From positions 211,881 through 275,880 of the forward strand of contig NZ_JAMGSL010000011.1 in the NCBI RefSeq assembly GCF_025195125.1: DNA of 64,000 nt. Reading direction: 5' to 3'. Position numbers and translations under genes: made by a program. The notes under the pieces are model-generated. The model was given only the letters and a program-made list of their open reading frames with translations. It did not search any database and had not been told where the DNA came from. Of this stretch, positions 33,475 through 41,844 are shown piece after piece. This DNA is from Streptomyces sp. Je 1-79. GTDB taxonomy: Bacteria > Actinomycetota > Actinomycetes > Streptomycetales > Streptomycetaceae. The number at the start of each line of letters is the position of its first letter. The stretch's first letter is position 1.

Positions 33475-34689
33475 ATGTCGCAATCCGGGACCACGCTGAT
33501 CCTGATCATGTCGATCGCCGTCCTGGCGCCTCTGCTGGCCTACGCGGTCGGGCGCCGGCTCTCCGTACCGCTCGTCATCTTCGAGATCCTGCTCGGCATC
33601 CTGATCGGCCCCGATGTGCTCGGCTGGGCGCACACGGACGCCCTGATCGACGGCCTCTCGGAGCTCGGCCTCGCGATGCTGATCTTCCTCGCGGGGTACG
33701 AGCTCGAGTTCGGCAAGGTGCGGGGCGACACCCTCACGCGCTCGGTGTGGGCATGGCTGGTCGCGCTGGCGCTCGGACTCGGTGCCGGGGCGCTGCTGGG
33801 CGACGGGTTCCACAAGGGTGTCTTCATCGGCGTGGCGTTGACCAGTACGGCGCTCGGCACCGTACTGCCCGTGCTGCGGGACGCGGGGGAGCTGAAGGGC
33901 CGGTTCGGCACGGTGGTGATGGCCTTCGGGGCGGTGGGGGAGTTCGGCCCCATCATCGCGATCTCGCTGCTCCTGAGCGGGCGCAGGCCGGGCGAGGCGA
34001 CGGCGGTGCTCGCGGTCTTCGCCGCCCTGACCGCCGGGGCCGTGCTCTGGGCGTTGCGGCCCACGCCGCCGTGGTTCTCCCGCGTCATCGCCAAGACCCT
34101 GCACACCAGCGCCCAGTTCGCGGTCCGCTTCGTCTTCCTGCTGCTCGCGGTGATGCTCGGCGCCTCGCAGGCTCTCGGACTCGACGTGCTGCTGGGCGCG
34201 TTCGCCGCCGGACTGATCACCCGGCTCGTCCTGACCGGTGCCGCGCCCGAGGCGGGACCGGAGATCCTGGCGAAGGTCGAGGGGGTCGGCTTCGGCTTCC
34301 TCGTGCCGGTCTTCTTCGTCGTCACCGGGATCGAGTTCGACCTGGACTCGCTCCTCGACGGCGGCCGCACCCTGCTCCTGCTGCCGCTCTTCCTGCTGTT
34401 GTTCCTGGTGGTGCGGGGTGGCCCGGTCTGGTTCCTCGCCCCCGGCGACCTGGTGCGCAAGGAGCGTGTCGCGCTGGTGCTCTACGAGTCCACGGCCCTG
34501 CCGCTCGTCGTCGCGATCACCACCATCGGGCTCGACGACAAGGCGCTGACGCCCGGGGAGGCGGCGGCGCTCGTGGGGGCCGGAATGCTCTCCGTCCTCG
34601 TCTTCCCCCTCCTCGCGCTGCGGATCCGCGCGGGTGCGGGAGAGGCGGCGCGGCGGCGGGAGTCGGTCACGGAGTCGGAGTCGTGGTGA
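33475..34689 (+). CDS. cation:proton antiporter, Kef/CPA2 type
   Basis: A 404-aa integral membrane protein with 11-12 helices. CPA2 features are VPLVIFEILLGILIGPDVLG (N-terminal repeat), LGLAMLIFLAGYELE, ALTSTALGTVLPVLRD and GEFGPIIAISLLL. It lacks the C-terminal TrkA-N domain of KefB/C and is a bare transporter. It exchanges a monovalent cation (Na+ or K+) for protons; substrate not determinable. Start ATG has no clear ribosome site. Its 3' end overlaps the convergent TetR gene by 23 bp. The copper operator lies upstream but faces copZ. Confidence 0.88.
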   Translation: MSQSGTTLILIMSIAVLAPLLAYAVGRRLSVPLVIFEILLGILIGPDVLGWAHTDALIDGLSELGLAMLIFLAGYELEFGKVRGDTLTRSVWAWLVALALGLGAGALLGDGFHKGVFIGVALTSTALGTVLPVLRDAGELKGRFGTVVMAFGAVGEFGPIIAISLLLSGRRPGEATAVLAVFAALTAGAVLWALRPTPPWFSRVIAKTLHTSAQFAVRFVFLLLAVMLGASQALGLDVLLGAFAAGLITRLVLTGAAPEAGPEILAKVEGVGFGFLVPVFFVVTGIEFDLDSLLDGGRTLLLLPLFLLLFLVVRGGPVWFLAPGDLVRKERVALVLYESTALPLVVAITTIGLDDKALTPGEAAALVGAGMLSVLVFPLLALRIRAGAGEAARRRESVTESESW

Positions 34690-35350
34690 GGGTGCCTGCG
34701 ACGGCGGTCGGGGCGTTCCCGATGAGCGGGCCGAGGTAGCGCAGGACGAGCGTCTTCAGCTCCGTGACCGCCGCGTCCCGCTCGGGTCCTTCGGGGGCGG
34801 CGAGGATCAGGGTGAGGCCGCCCTTGACGACGGCGAAGGTCATCTCGGCCTTGAGGGTGCGGTCCTCGGGGGTGTGGTCCGGCAGATGATGGTCGAACAG
34901 GCTCTGGACCGACGTCAGCAGCGAGGCGTGCAGGGCGTCGTGCTCCTCGGCGATCCGGCCGGGGATCTCGGAGCCGTGCATCAGGGCGAGGAAGACCGGG
35001 TTCCGGCAGTTGAACTCGATCATCGGGTCGAGCACCGCGTCCACCAGCTCGGGCAGCGGCAGCGCGAGGTTGGCGGGGGTGAACGCCTGTCCGTGCATCT
35101 GGCGCATCTGGTGCAGCAGGCGGCCGCCGAGCTCGACGGCGATCGCCTCCTTGTTGGGGAAGTACTGGTAGAGCGTGCCGGGGGAGACGCTGGCCTCGCG
35201 GGCGATCGCGTTGGTGCTGGCGGCCGTGTAGCCGTTGGTGCAGAAGACGTTCGCGGCCGCCTGGAGCAGCTGCGCGATGCGGCGCTCGCCGCGGGCCTGG
35301 CGACGGCGGGGCTTCTGTTCCGCCGAACTCTCCGGCGTCTCCTCGGACAT
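34667..35350 (-). CDS. TetR-family repressor
   Basis: A 227-aa regulator. The TetR HTH is at residues about 20-65 (RIAQLLQAAANVFCTNGYTAASTNAIAREASVSPGTLYQYFPNKEAI). The C-terminal helical domain resembles the AcrR-type ligand domain. It is divergent from an MMPL transporter with a 61-bp symmetrical operator between them. The likely model is that it represses the pump (and itself) until a lipid-like or toxic ligand binds. ATG 35350 follows GGGGACAGTC. Its stop overlaps the end of the antiporter gene on the other strand. Confidence 0.92.
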   Translation of the reverse strand: MSEETPESSAEQKPRRRQARGERRIAQLLQAAANVFCTNGYTAASTNAIAREASVSPGTLYQYFPNKEAIAVELGGRLLHQMRQMHGQAFTPANLALPLPELVDAVLDPMIEFNCRNPVFLALMHGSEIPGRIAEEHDALHASLLTSVQSLFDHHLPDHTPEDRTLKAEMTFAVVKGGLTLILAAPEGPERDAAVTELKTLVLRYLGPLIGNAPTAVAGTLTTTPTP

Positions 35351-35379
35351 GACTGTCCCCAGCTTTCCTCAACACGTTT

Positions 35380-35440
35380 GACAAACACGAGAGGTCGCTC
35401 GCATTCTTGTGAAACGCGAGCGATGACTCGTGTTTGTCAG
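35380..35440. promoter_or_regulatory. large symmetrical TetR operator with divergent promoters
   Basis: TGACAAACACGAG (35380-35392) and CTCGTGTTTGTCA (35428-35440) are perfect 13-bp inverted arms. Between them, CGCTCG and CGAGCG form inner arms. On each strand a TTGACA/CTGACA -35-like hexamer is built into an arm. Binding of the adjacent TetR repressor would therefore block both promoters. Confidence 0.7.
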
Positions 35441-35514
35441 TCTATGGCAACGGGCGACCCACGCGACCTGCCGGGAAGCGAGCGCATGGGTCATGGTGAA
35501 GGGGACACCGCGGC

Positions 35515-37770
35515 ATGGCCGAAGTCAAGAATTCAGGGACCGCCCGAGGCGGGGGGTGGACTCGGTTCGTGACGGCCAGGCCGCGCCTGTCCCTGCTGGT
35601 CGCGCTCGTGATCGCCGCGCTCTCCGTCCTCGCGGGCGGCGGTGTCGCCGAGCGGATGGGAAGCGGCGGCTTCGAGGACCCGGACGCCGAATCCACGTAC
35701 GCGACACAGGTCCTGGAGCGGGAGTTCCCCGCCTCCCAGCCCAATCTGCTCCTGCTCGTGAGCGCGCGGGAGGGCGGGGTCGACGATCCCGCCGTGGCCG
35801 CCGAGGCCCGGCGGCTCGCCGAGCGGCTCGACGCCGAGCGGGGAGTCGGCGGCATCGGCTCCTACTGGGGGACCGGCTCCCCTGCCCTGCGCTCCGAGGA
35901 CGGTCGGCAGGCGGTGATCGTCGCCCGCGTCGGCGGCGAGGAGAAGGAGGCCGGCGAGATCCTGGAGCGGATCGCCCCCCACTACCGGGGCACGCACGGG
36001 CCGGTCGAGGTCTCCGTCGGCGGCCGGCTGGCCGTGCAGCACGAGATGCAGACGGTCGTCGAGGAGGACCTGCTCCGCGCCGAGCTGATCGCCCTGCCGT
36101 TGACGCTCGTCCTGCTCGTCATGGTCTTCGGCAGCGCGGTCGCCGCGCTGCTGCCCCTGGGGATCGGCATCGTGGCCATCCTGGGGACGAACGTGGTGCT
36201 GCGCGGCCTCACCGAACTCACCGACGTCTCCGTCTTCGCACAGAACCTGACCACGGCCCTCGGGCTCGGACTCGCCATCGACTACGCCCTGTTCGTCGTC
36301 CGCAGGTTCCGCGAGGAGCTCGCCGGCGGGGCCGACACCCGGACCGCCGTCGGGACCACCCTGCGCACGGCCGGACGGACGGTGCTCTTCTCCGCCCTGA
36401 CCGTCGCGGCCTCGCTCTCCGCCATGCTGGTCTTCCCGCAGTACTTCCTGCGCTCCTTCGCCTACGCGGGCATAGCGGTGGTGCTGCTCGCCGCGGCGGC
36501 AGCGCTGATCCTGCTGCCCGCCGCGCTGATGCTGCTCGGGGAGCGCGTCAACGCGCTCGACCTGCGGCTCCTCTTCAGGCGCCGCCGCTCCACGGCGGGT
36601 GCGGGGCCGAAGGCCCGGGAGCAGGGGGCCAAGGAGCCGGGGGCCGGCTGGGCGCGCACGGCGGCTCTGGTGATGCGGCGCGCGCCGGTCTTCGCCGTCG
36701 TCACCACGGCGGGGCTCGTCCTGCTCGGACTGCCCTTCCTCGGGGCGCAGTTCGGCACCGTCGACGACCGGCAGCTTCCGGCCACCGCCGAGTCCCGGGT
36801 CGTCCAGGACGCACTGCGCGACGGATTCCCCGGCAGCCCGGGCGGCGGGCTCACCGTCCTCGCCGAGGGCGGCGCCACCCCGGCCGAGTACGCCGGGTAC
36901 CGCGAGCGGATCGGCGCTCTCGACGGGGTCGAGCGGGTGGACGGACCGGTGACCTCGGGCACCGGCGCCGCTGCCCAGGCGTACTTCACCGTGGTCCCGG
37001 AGGGCGAGGGGGTCGGCGCCACCGCCCAGCAGGTGGTGGACGAACTGCGCGCCACGAACGCCCCGTTCGACACCTCGGTCACCGGAGCCGCCGCCGTCCT
37101 GGTCGACTCCAAGGCCGCCATCGGCGAGCGGCTGCCCTGGGCGGGGGCGATCATCGTCGTCGTCACCCTGCTCCTGGTCTTCCTGCTGACCGGCAGTGTC
37201 CTGATCCCGGTCCAGGCCGTCGTCCTCAACGGGCTCAGCCTGACCGCGATGTTCGGCGCCGTCGTGTGGGTCTTCCAGGAGGGCCATCTCTCCGGGCTGC
37301 TCGGCTTCACCCCGACCGGCGACATCGAGACGACGCTGCCGGTGCTGATGTTCTGCGTCGCCTTCGGACTCTCCATGGACTACGGGGTGTTCCTGATATC
37401 CCGGATCAAGGAGGAGTACGACGCGACGGGTGACCACGACCACGCGGTCCGGTTCGGCCTGCGCCGTACGGGCGGCCTGATCACCGCCGCCGCCGTGATC
37501 CTCGCCGTCGTCATGGTGGCCATCGGCACCTCCCGGGTGACCAACACCAAGATGCTGGGCCTCGGCGTCGCGCTCGCCGTGCTGATGGACGCGATGGTGG
37601 TCCGCAGCCTGCTCGTGCCCGCGGTGATGAAGCTGACCGGCCGCCTGACCTGGTGGGCGCCGGGCCCGCTGCGCCGCTTCCACGACCGGTTCGGCGTCAG
37701 CGAGGGCGGCTCGGCGAAGGCGCCGGCCCCGGCACCGGACACGACGCAGGCCCCGGCCATGGTGCCCTGA
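35515..37770 (+). CDS. MMPL/RND-family transporter
   Basis: A 751-aa proton-driven exporter with two repeats. Each has one N-terminal helix, a large extracellular loop and five or six helices. Helix 1 is LSLLVALVIAALSVLAGGGV; the first loop covers about residues 45-180. The relay segment of repeat 1 contains GLGLAIDYALFVVRRFREEL near 255, and repeat 2 has AFGLSMDYGVFLISRIKEEY near 622 (the conserved GxxxDY Asp-Tyr pairs). Actinobacterial MMPL proteins export lipids, polyketides or drugs. Controlled by the divergent TetR protein (inference). Start ATG has GAAGGGGAC upstream. A strong terminator follows. Confidence 0.92.
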   Translation: MAEVKNSGTARGGGWTRFVTARPRLSLLVALVIAALSVLAGGGVAERMGSGGFEDPDAESTYATQVLEREFPASQPNLLLLVSAREGGVDDPAVAAEARRLAERLDAERGVGGIGSYWGTGSPALRSEDGRQAVIVARVGGEEKEAGEILERIAPHYRGTHGPVEVSVGGRLAVQHEMQTVVEEDLLRAELIALPLTLVLLVMVFGSAVAALLPLGIGIVAILGTNVVLRGLTELTDVSVFAQNLTTALGLGLAIDYALFVVRRFREELAGGADTRTAVGTTLRTAGRTVLFSALTVAASLSAMLVFPQYFLRSFAYAGIAVVLLAAAAALILLPAALMLLGERVNALDLRLLFRRRRSTAGAGPKAREQGAKEPGAGWARTAALVMRRAPVFAVVTTAGLVLLGLPFLGAQFGTVDDRQLPATAESRVVQDALRDGFPGSPGGGLTVLAEGGATPAEYAGYRERIGALDGVERVDGPVTSGTGAAAQAYFTVVPEGEGVGATAQQVVDELRATNAPFDTSVTGAAAVLVDSKAAIGERLPWAGAIIVVVTLLLVFLLTGSVLIPVQAVVLNGLSLTAMFGAVVWVFQEGHLSGLLGFTPTGDIETTLPVLMFCVAFGLSMDYGVFLISRIKEEYDATGDHDHAVRFGLRRTGGLITAAAVILAVVMVAIGTSRVTNTKMLGLGVALAVLMDAMVVRSLLVPAVMKLTGRLTWWAPGPLRRFHDRFGVSEGGSAKAPAPAPDTTQAPAMVP

Positions 37771-37775
37771 CGTAC

Positions 37776-37811
37776 CGAGGCCCCGCACCCGGTGCGGGGT
37801 GCGGGGCCTCG
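37776..37811. terminator. strong bidirectional terminator
   Basis: CGAGGCCCCGCACC (37776-37789) pairs perfectly with GGTGCGGGGCCTCG (37798-37811). It lies right after the MMPL gene and faces the convergent small HTH gene. A second GC-rich hairpin around GGCCCCCGGGGCC follows to about 37860. Confidence 0.8.
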
Positions 37812-37903
37812 TACGGCCCCCGGGGCCGGGGCCCTCGTGCTGCGGCCCCGGGGGCCGGAGCCCGTGCCACGCGGAGTGCCACGAGCCCGTGCGGGAAGGG
37901 AGG

Positions 37904-38101
37904 TCAGTCCCGGCGGCTCCGGTTCCCCGGACGATTGGCGACCCAGGCGTGGATCGTGTCCGCGTACCAGTAGGGCTTGCCCGACTCGACATGGTCGGGC
38001 GTGGGCAGGAGGCCGTGCTTCCGGTAGGACCGGACGGTGTCCGGCTGCACGTTGATGTGCGCGGCGATGTCCCTGTACGACCAGAGCCTTCTGTCCGTCA
38101 T
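37904..38101 (-). CDS. small MerR-like helix-turn-helix protein
   Basis: A 65-aa protein that is nearly all HTH: LWSYRDIAAHINVQPDTVRSYRKHGLLPTPD, then a short wing (GKPYWYADTIHAWVANRPG) and a basic tail. It resembles the excisionase/AlpA/BldC-like MerR-type domains common in actinobacteria. It has no ligand domain, so it would act as a small DNA-binding protein, possibly as an oligomer. Start ATG has GGAGGTGCC upstream. No phage or integrase gene is nearby, so an excisionase role is not supported. Confidence 0.85.
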   Translation of the reverse strand: MTDRRLWSYRDIAAHINVQPDTVRSYRKHGLLPTPDHVESGKPYWYADTIHAWVANRPGNRSRRD

Positions 38102-38203
38102 GCGTGTGGCACCTCCCTGCGCGCCTCGCAGCGGCGGCGGGGGTGCCGTTCGGGGGAGCTGCGGGGCGAACGCTGGCGATCACTGAGCCTGTGCCCGGTG
38201 CAA

Positions 38204-38229
38204 CGACCCCTTCCAACGGGAAGGGGTCG
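38204..38229 (-). terminator. terminator after the iolE-like gene
   Basis: CGACCCCTTCC (38204-38214) and GGAAGGGGTCG (38219-38229) form a perfect 11-bp stem with a 4-nt loop, in the 248-bp gap downstream of the minus-strand iolE-like gene. Confidence 0.7.
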
Positions 38230-38349
38230 GCTGTCGAGCGGCTGTGACGGAAAGCCCGCGTCATGGAGACATGTGTGACGACAAGGGGACGGACGTGACG
38301 TAAGTGGAGCATGGTCACATCGGCGTGTCGGAAGGAGTTCCGGACGTTC

Positions 38350-39258
38350 CTATGCTCCGCAGGAGCGCAGGAAGCGGCGGGTGCGGACCGCGATCGGATA
38401 CGGCCTGTCGGGCTCGCACGGGTACATGTCCTGCTCGACGATGGCGAAGAGCTCCACGTCCAGCGCCTGCGCCGCCGCGAGGACCGGCTCCAGAGCCGGC
38501 ACCCCGGCGGGCGGCTCGCACATCACGCCGCGCGCCACGGCCGGACCGAACGGCACCCCGTCGGCGACGACCCCGGCCAGGATCTCCGGGTCGACCTGCT
38601 TGAGATGGAGGTAGCCGATGCGCTCGCCGTACGTCTCGATCAGCTTGACGCTGTCGCCGCCGCAGTACGCGTAGTGCCCGGTGTCCAGGCAGAGGGAGAC
38701 CAGCTCCGGATCGGTCGCGTCCAGGAACCGTGCCACGTTCTCCTCGCTGTCGACATGGGTGTCCGCGTGGGGATGGACGACGATCCGCAGCCCGTAGCGC
38801 TCCCGGACCTCGCGGCCCAGCCGCTCGGTCAGACCGGTGAGATCGCGCCACTGTTCGGCGGAGAGGGTGCGGTCCTCCAGCACCTCGCCCGTCTTGTCGT
38901 CGCGCCAGAAGGACGGGATGACGACCAGGTGCTCCGCCCCCATCGCCTGGGCCAGCGCCGCGTTGTCGGCGACATGGGCCCAGGTCTTCTCCCAGACGGC
39001 GGGCCCGTGGTGCAGCCCGGTGAAGACGGTCCCGGCGGAGACCCGCAGGCCTCTGCGGCCCGTCTCCTCGGCCAGGACCGCGGGATCGGTGGGCAGATAG
39101 CCGTACGGGCCGAGCTCGATCCACGCGTAGCCGGCGTCGACGACCTCGTCGAGGAAGCGCTGCCAGGGGACCTGCCGTGGATCGTCGGGGAACCAGACGC
39201 CCCAGGAGTCGGGGGCGGAGCCGATACGGATACGGGACAGCGGCGACGGCTTCGTCAT
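38350..39258 (-). CDS. iolE: inosose dehydratase-like TIM-barrel protein
   Basis: A 302-aa sugar phosphate isomerase-type barrel. The N-terminus IGSAPDSWGVWFPDDP matches the IolE signature. Metal-site blocks are IVVHPHADTHVD near residue 145, SLCLDTGHYAYCGGD near 178, YLHLKQVD near 206 and FAIVEQDMY near 275. IolE dehydrates 2-keto-myo-inositol (inosose) in inositol catabolism. The gene is divergent from iolC, which supports this role, though some Streptomyces paralogues act on other keto-sugars. ATG 39258 with AAGGTGG upstream is preferred; an in-frame GTG at 39267 would add three residues. Confidence 0.8.
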   Translation of the reverse strand: MTKPSPLSRIRIGSAPDSWGVWFPDDPRQVPWQRFLDEVVDAGYAWIELGPYGYLPTDPAVLAEETGRRGLRVSAGTVFTGLHHGPAVWEKTWAHVADNAALAQAMGAEHLVVIPSFWRDDKTGEVLEDRTLSAEQWRDLTGLTERLGREVRERYGLRIVVHPHADTHVDSEENVARFLDATDPELVSLCLDTGHYAYCGGDSVKLIETYGERIGYLHLKQVDPEILAGVVADGVPFGPAVARGVMCEPPAGVPALEPVLAAAQALDVELFAIVEQDMYPCEPDRPYPIAVRTRRFLRSCGA

Positions 39259-39302
39259 GACAGCCACCTTGACCGCGCCCGGAACGACGCGTCAAGACGC
39301 TC

Positions 39303-39354
39303 GTCCGAATGTAAGGACATAGCGTTGACAGGGTTCGGGGCGGACGGCTAGACC
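39303..39354 (+). promoter_or_regulatory. iolC operon promoter and inverted repeat
   Basis: TTGACA (39325-39330) and TAGACC (39349-39354), 18 bp apart, form a good -35/-10 pair, leaving a leader of about 25 nt before iolC. Just upstream, GTCC-GAATGTAA-GGAC (39303-39318) is an inverted repeat that could bind an inositol regulator. A CTTGAC...GTCAAG repeat lies nearer the iolE-like gene. Confidence 0.5.
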
Positions 39355-39386
39355 TGGGTGCGGGGCCGAGGCGAGAGGTGGCGCGC

Positions 39387-40364
39387 GTGGATGCGGAGCC
39401 GTACGAGCTGATCACGATGGGGCGTCTCGGCGTGGACCTCTACCCCCTCCAGGTCGGCGTGCCGCTCGCCCGGGTGGAGACCTTCGGGAAGTTCCTGGGC
39501 GGCTCGCCCGCCAACGTGGCCGTCGCGGCGGCCCGGCTCGGCCGGCGGACGGCGCTGGTGAGCCGGACGGGAGCCGACCCCTTCGGGGCGTATCTGCACG
39601 AGGAGCTGGCCGCCTTCGGGGTCGACGACCGGTGGGTGACGGCCGTCGGGGAGTATCCGACGCCGGTCACGTTCTGCGAGATCTTCCCGCCCGACGACTT
39701 CCCGATCCACTTCTACCGGCAGCCCCGGGCGCCGGACCTGGAGATCCACCCGGCGGAGCTGGACCTCGCGGCGGTCCGCGCGGCGCGGGCGTTCTGGGTG
39801 ACGGGGACGGGGCTGAGCGTCGAGCCCAGCAGGGCGGCGACGCTGGGCGCGCTGCGGGAGCGGGACGGCGCGGAGCTGACCGTCCTCGACCTGGACTGGC
39901 GTCCGACGCTCTGGCCCGACCCCGCAGAGGCGGGCCCCCTCTACCGGGAGGCCCTGGGCTCGGCCACCGTCGCCGTCGGCAACCTCGACGAGTGCGAGGT
40001 CGCGACCGGTGAGCGCGAACCGTACGCCGCGGCCCGCGCGCTGCTCGCCGCCGGGGTCCGGCTCGCGGTCGTCAAGCAGGGCCCCAAGGGGGTCCTCGCG
40101 ATGACCGCCGACGGGGAGAGCGCGGAGGTCCCGCCGCTGCCGGTCGACGTGGTCAACGGGCTGGGCGCGGGCGACGCGTTCGGCGGGGCGCTGTGCGACG
40201 GGCTGCTCGCCGGCTGGGACCTGGACCGCACCCTCCGCCGGGCCAACGCGGCCGGCGCCATCGTGGCCGGCCGCCTCGCCTGTTCCCCGGCGATGCCCTA
40301 CGCCGACGAGATCGACCTCGCGCTGGCCGCCGGCAGCGGCACGCTCCCGGAGCGCACGCCATGA
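39387..40364 (+). CDS. iolC: 5-dehydro-2-deoxygluconokinase
   Basis: A 325-aa PfkB-family kinase that phosphorylates 5-dehydro-2-deoxygluconate, the product that opens the inositol ring pathway to glycolysis. Motifs: GGSPANVAVAAARLG near residue 38, LDWRPTLW near 172, and the catalytic anion hole VNGLGAGDAFGGAL near 260 (catalytic Asp in GAGDAF). First gene of the operon iolC - aldolase remnant - iolB - iolD - mmsA. GTG 39387 is chosen because GAGAGG lies 9 nt upstream; GTG 39378 is an alternative. Its TGA overlaps the ATG of the next frame. Confidence 0.9.
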   Translation: MDAEPYELITMGRLGVDLYPLQVGVPLARVETFGKFLGGSPANVAVAAARLGRRTALVSRTGADPFGAYLHEELAAFGVDDRWVTAVGEYPTPVTFCEIFPPDDFPIHFYRQPRAPDLEIHPAELDLAAVRAARAFWVTGTGLSVEPSRAATLGALRERDGAELTVLDLDWRPTLWPDPAEAGPLYREALGSATVAVGNLDECEVATGEREPYAAARALLAAGVRLAVVKQGPKGVLAMTADGESAEVPPLPVDVVNGLGAGDAFGGALCDGLLAGWDLDRTLRRANAAGAIVAGRLACSPAMPYADEIDLALAAGSGTLPERTP

Positions 40365-40996
40365 CGGCCCGCCCCACCGACACCTGGCGCACTCGCACAG
40401 CCCACCGCAGCGCGAGCGGCCCCAAGGGCGGCGCGTCCACGTTGGGACCCGCGGCGGGGGCAGCCCTGACGGAGCCCGTGGCCGGACGGGCCTCCACGGG
40501 GCCCTCGGCCGGGCGGGCCGACACGGGGCCTGCGGCCGGGCGGGCCGACACGGGGCCTGCGGCCGGGCGGGCCTCCACCGAGCCGTCGGCCGCGCGGGCC
40601 TCAACCGAGCCCCCCGCCGGACGGGCCCACATCGACCCCCCGGCCCTCGTGGCCGACGCCGAGTCTCCCGTCGAGGGAGCCGCCGACCCCCTCCGTCAGG
40701 GGGCTCACCCCGCGCCGTCCAGGCGGGGCGGGCCGGCCGTGGCGGTGGTGGGTGGGGGCGAACCTGTCGAAGTAGCGCGGCTCGTCGGGCGGCGTGCCCG
40801 GCGGCCCGGGGCCGTCGCCGAGGCCGCCGCGCGGCGGCGGAGGCGGCCGTTGTCCGGGGAGCGCGAGCGGCTGCTGATCGTCGCCGCCGACCATCCCGCC
40901 CTGCCCTACCCCACGGACGGCGATGTGGCCGGAGCCGTCGATACCGCTGCGCGACTGCTCGCGGAGACGGTAGGAAGGAGTACGCACCGCCCATGA
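40361..40996 (+). pseudogene. inositol-operon aldolase (Cgl0159 family) with internal deletion
   Basis: The frame encodes 211 aa. Near its end, EVARLVGRRARRPG, AVAEAAARRRRRPL and SGERERLLIVAADHPA match the N-terminus of the Cgl0159-type (beta/alpha)8 aldolase that usually follows iolC in actinobacteria. The next residues, LPYPTDGDVAGAVDTAARLL, match that family's C-terminus. About 220 residues of barrel, including the Schiff-base lysine, are missing, joined in frame near 40900. The first 130 residues are low complexity with nine-residue repeats. The coupled ATGA overlaps with iolC and iolB remain, so translation continues, but no aldolase activity is expected. Family assignment is from memory of the sequence pattern. 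Confidence 0.7.
40472..40633 (+). repeat. 27-bp minisatellite, six units
   Basis: Six consecutive in-frame units each encode a nonapeptide: EPVAGRAST, GPSAGRADT, GPAAGRADT, GPAAGRAST, EPSAARAST, EPPAGRAHI. The two middle units are nearly identical. It lies inside the aldolase remnant. Confidence 0.9.
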
Positions 40997-41844
40997 ACGC
41001 GCCGCCCCCGAACCCGCCGCCCCCGAACGCCCCGCCCCCGAACGATCTCCATCTGCCCGCCGGGACCGCCTCCCACGGGTCGTACGCGCTCCACGTCGAC
41101 CCCGACCGGGCCGGCTGGAGCCATTGCGCACTGCGCGTCCTCGAACTCGGCCCCGGAGACACCCATCTCCTGGACACCGGGGACAGCGAGTGGATCGTGC
41201 TTCCGCTCAGTGGCGGCTGTACGGTGCACATCGACGGCCAGACGCTTCAACTCCTGGGCCGCGAGAGCGTGTTCGGCGGAGTGTCCGACTTCGCGTACGT
41301 GCCCCGCGACGCCCGAGTCCAGATCGCCTCCGGTGCGGGAGGCCGCTTCGCTTTGGCAGGAGCGAAGTGCGAGCGACGACTCCCCGCTCGCTACGGCCCC
41401 GCGCCGGAGGTACCCGTCGAGGCCCGCGGCAGCGGCAACCAGGCCCGGCAGGTACGGAACTTCGCCGCCGCGGACGTCTTCGAGGCGGACCGCCTGATCG
41501 CCGTCGAGGTCGTCACCCCCGGCGGGAACTGGTCCTCCTACCCGCCCCACAAACACGACGAGCACCGCCCGGGCACCGAGTCCGAGCTGGAGGAGATCTA
41601 CTACTTCGAGATCGACGGCGGCGGAGTCGGCTACCAGCGGATCTCCCCCTCCCGGCCCGGAGGCTCCGACCTCCTCGCCGAGGTCGCGACCGGCGACGCC
41701 GTCCTCGTGCCCGACGGCTGGCACGGCCCGTCGATCGCCCAGCCGGAGCACGACATGTACTACCTGAACGTGATGGCGGGACCAGGACCGGACCGGGAGT
41801 GGAAGATCTGCTTCCACCCCGACCACACGGAGGGGTACAGATAG
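40993..41844 (+). CDS. iolB: 5-deoxy-glucuronate isomerase
   Basis: A 283-aa bicupin that converts 5-deoxy-glucuronate to 5-dehydro-2-deoxygluconate, the substrate of IolC. The metal site is visible in PPHKHDEHRPGTESELEE (His, His, Glu; near residue 175) and VPDGWHGP (His near 243). The N-terminus has a PPPN-rich extension (residues 1-17) not found in typical IolB. ATG 40993 overlaps the upstream stop (ATGA) and the gene end overlaps iolD, so the operon is tightly coupled. Confidence 0.93.
   Translation: MNAPPPNPPPPNAPPPNDLHLPAGTASHGSYALHVDPDRAGWSHCALRVLELGPGDTHLLDTGDSEWIVLPLSGGCTVHIDGQTLQLLGRESVFGGVSDFAYVPRDARVQIASGAGGRFALAGAKCERRLPARYGPAPEVPVEARGSGNQARQVRNFAAADVFEADRLIAVEVVTPGGNWSSYPPHKHDEHRPGTESELEEIYYFEIDGGGVGYQRISPSRPGGSDLLAEVATGDAVLVPDGWHGPSIAQPEHDMYYLNVMAGPGPDREWKICFHPDHTEGYR

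Noticed and set aside
37904..38101. Excisionase of an integrated element
   Set aside because: The MerR-like HTH is compatible, but there is no integrase, attachment site, tRNA or phage gene nearby.
40472..40633. Six regularly spaced repeats as a CRISPR array
   Set aside because: Units are directly adjacent with no spacers, are coding in frame, and no cas genes are near.
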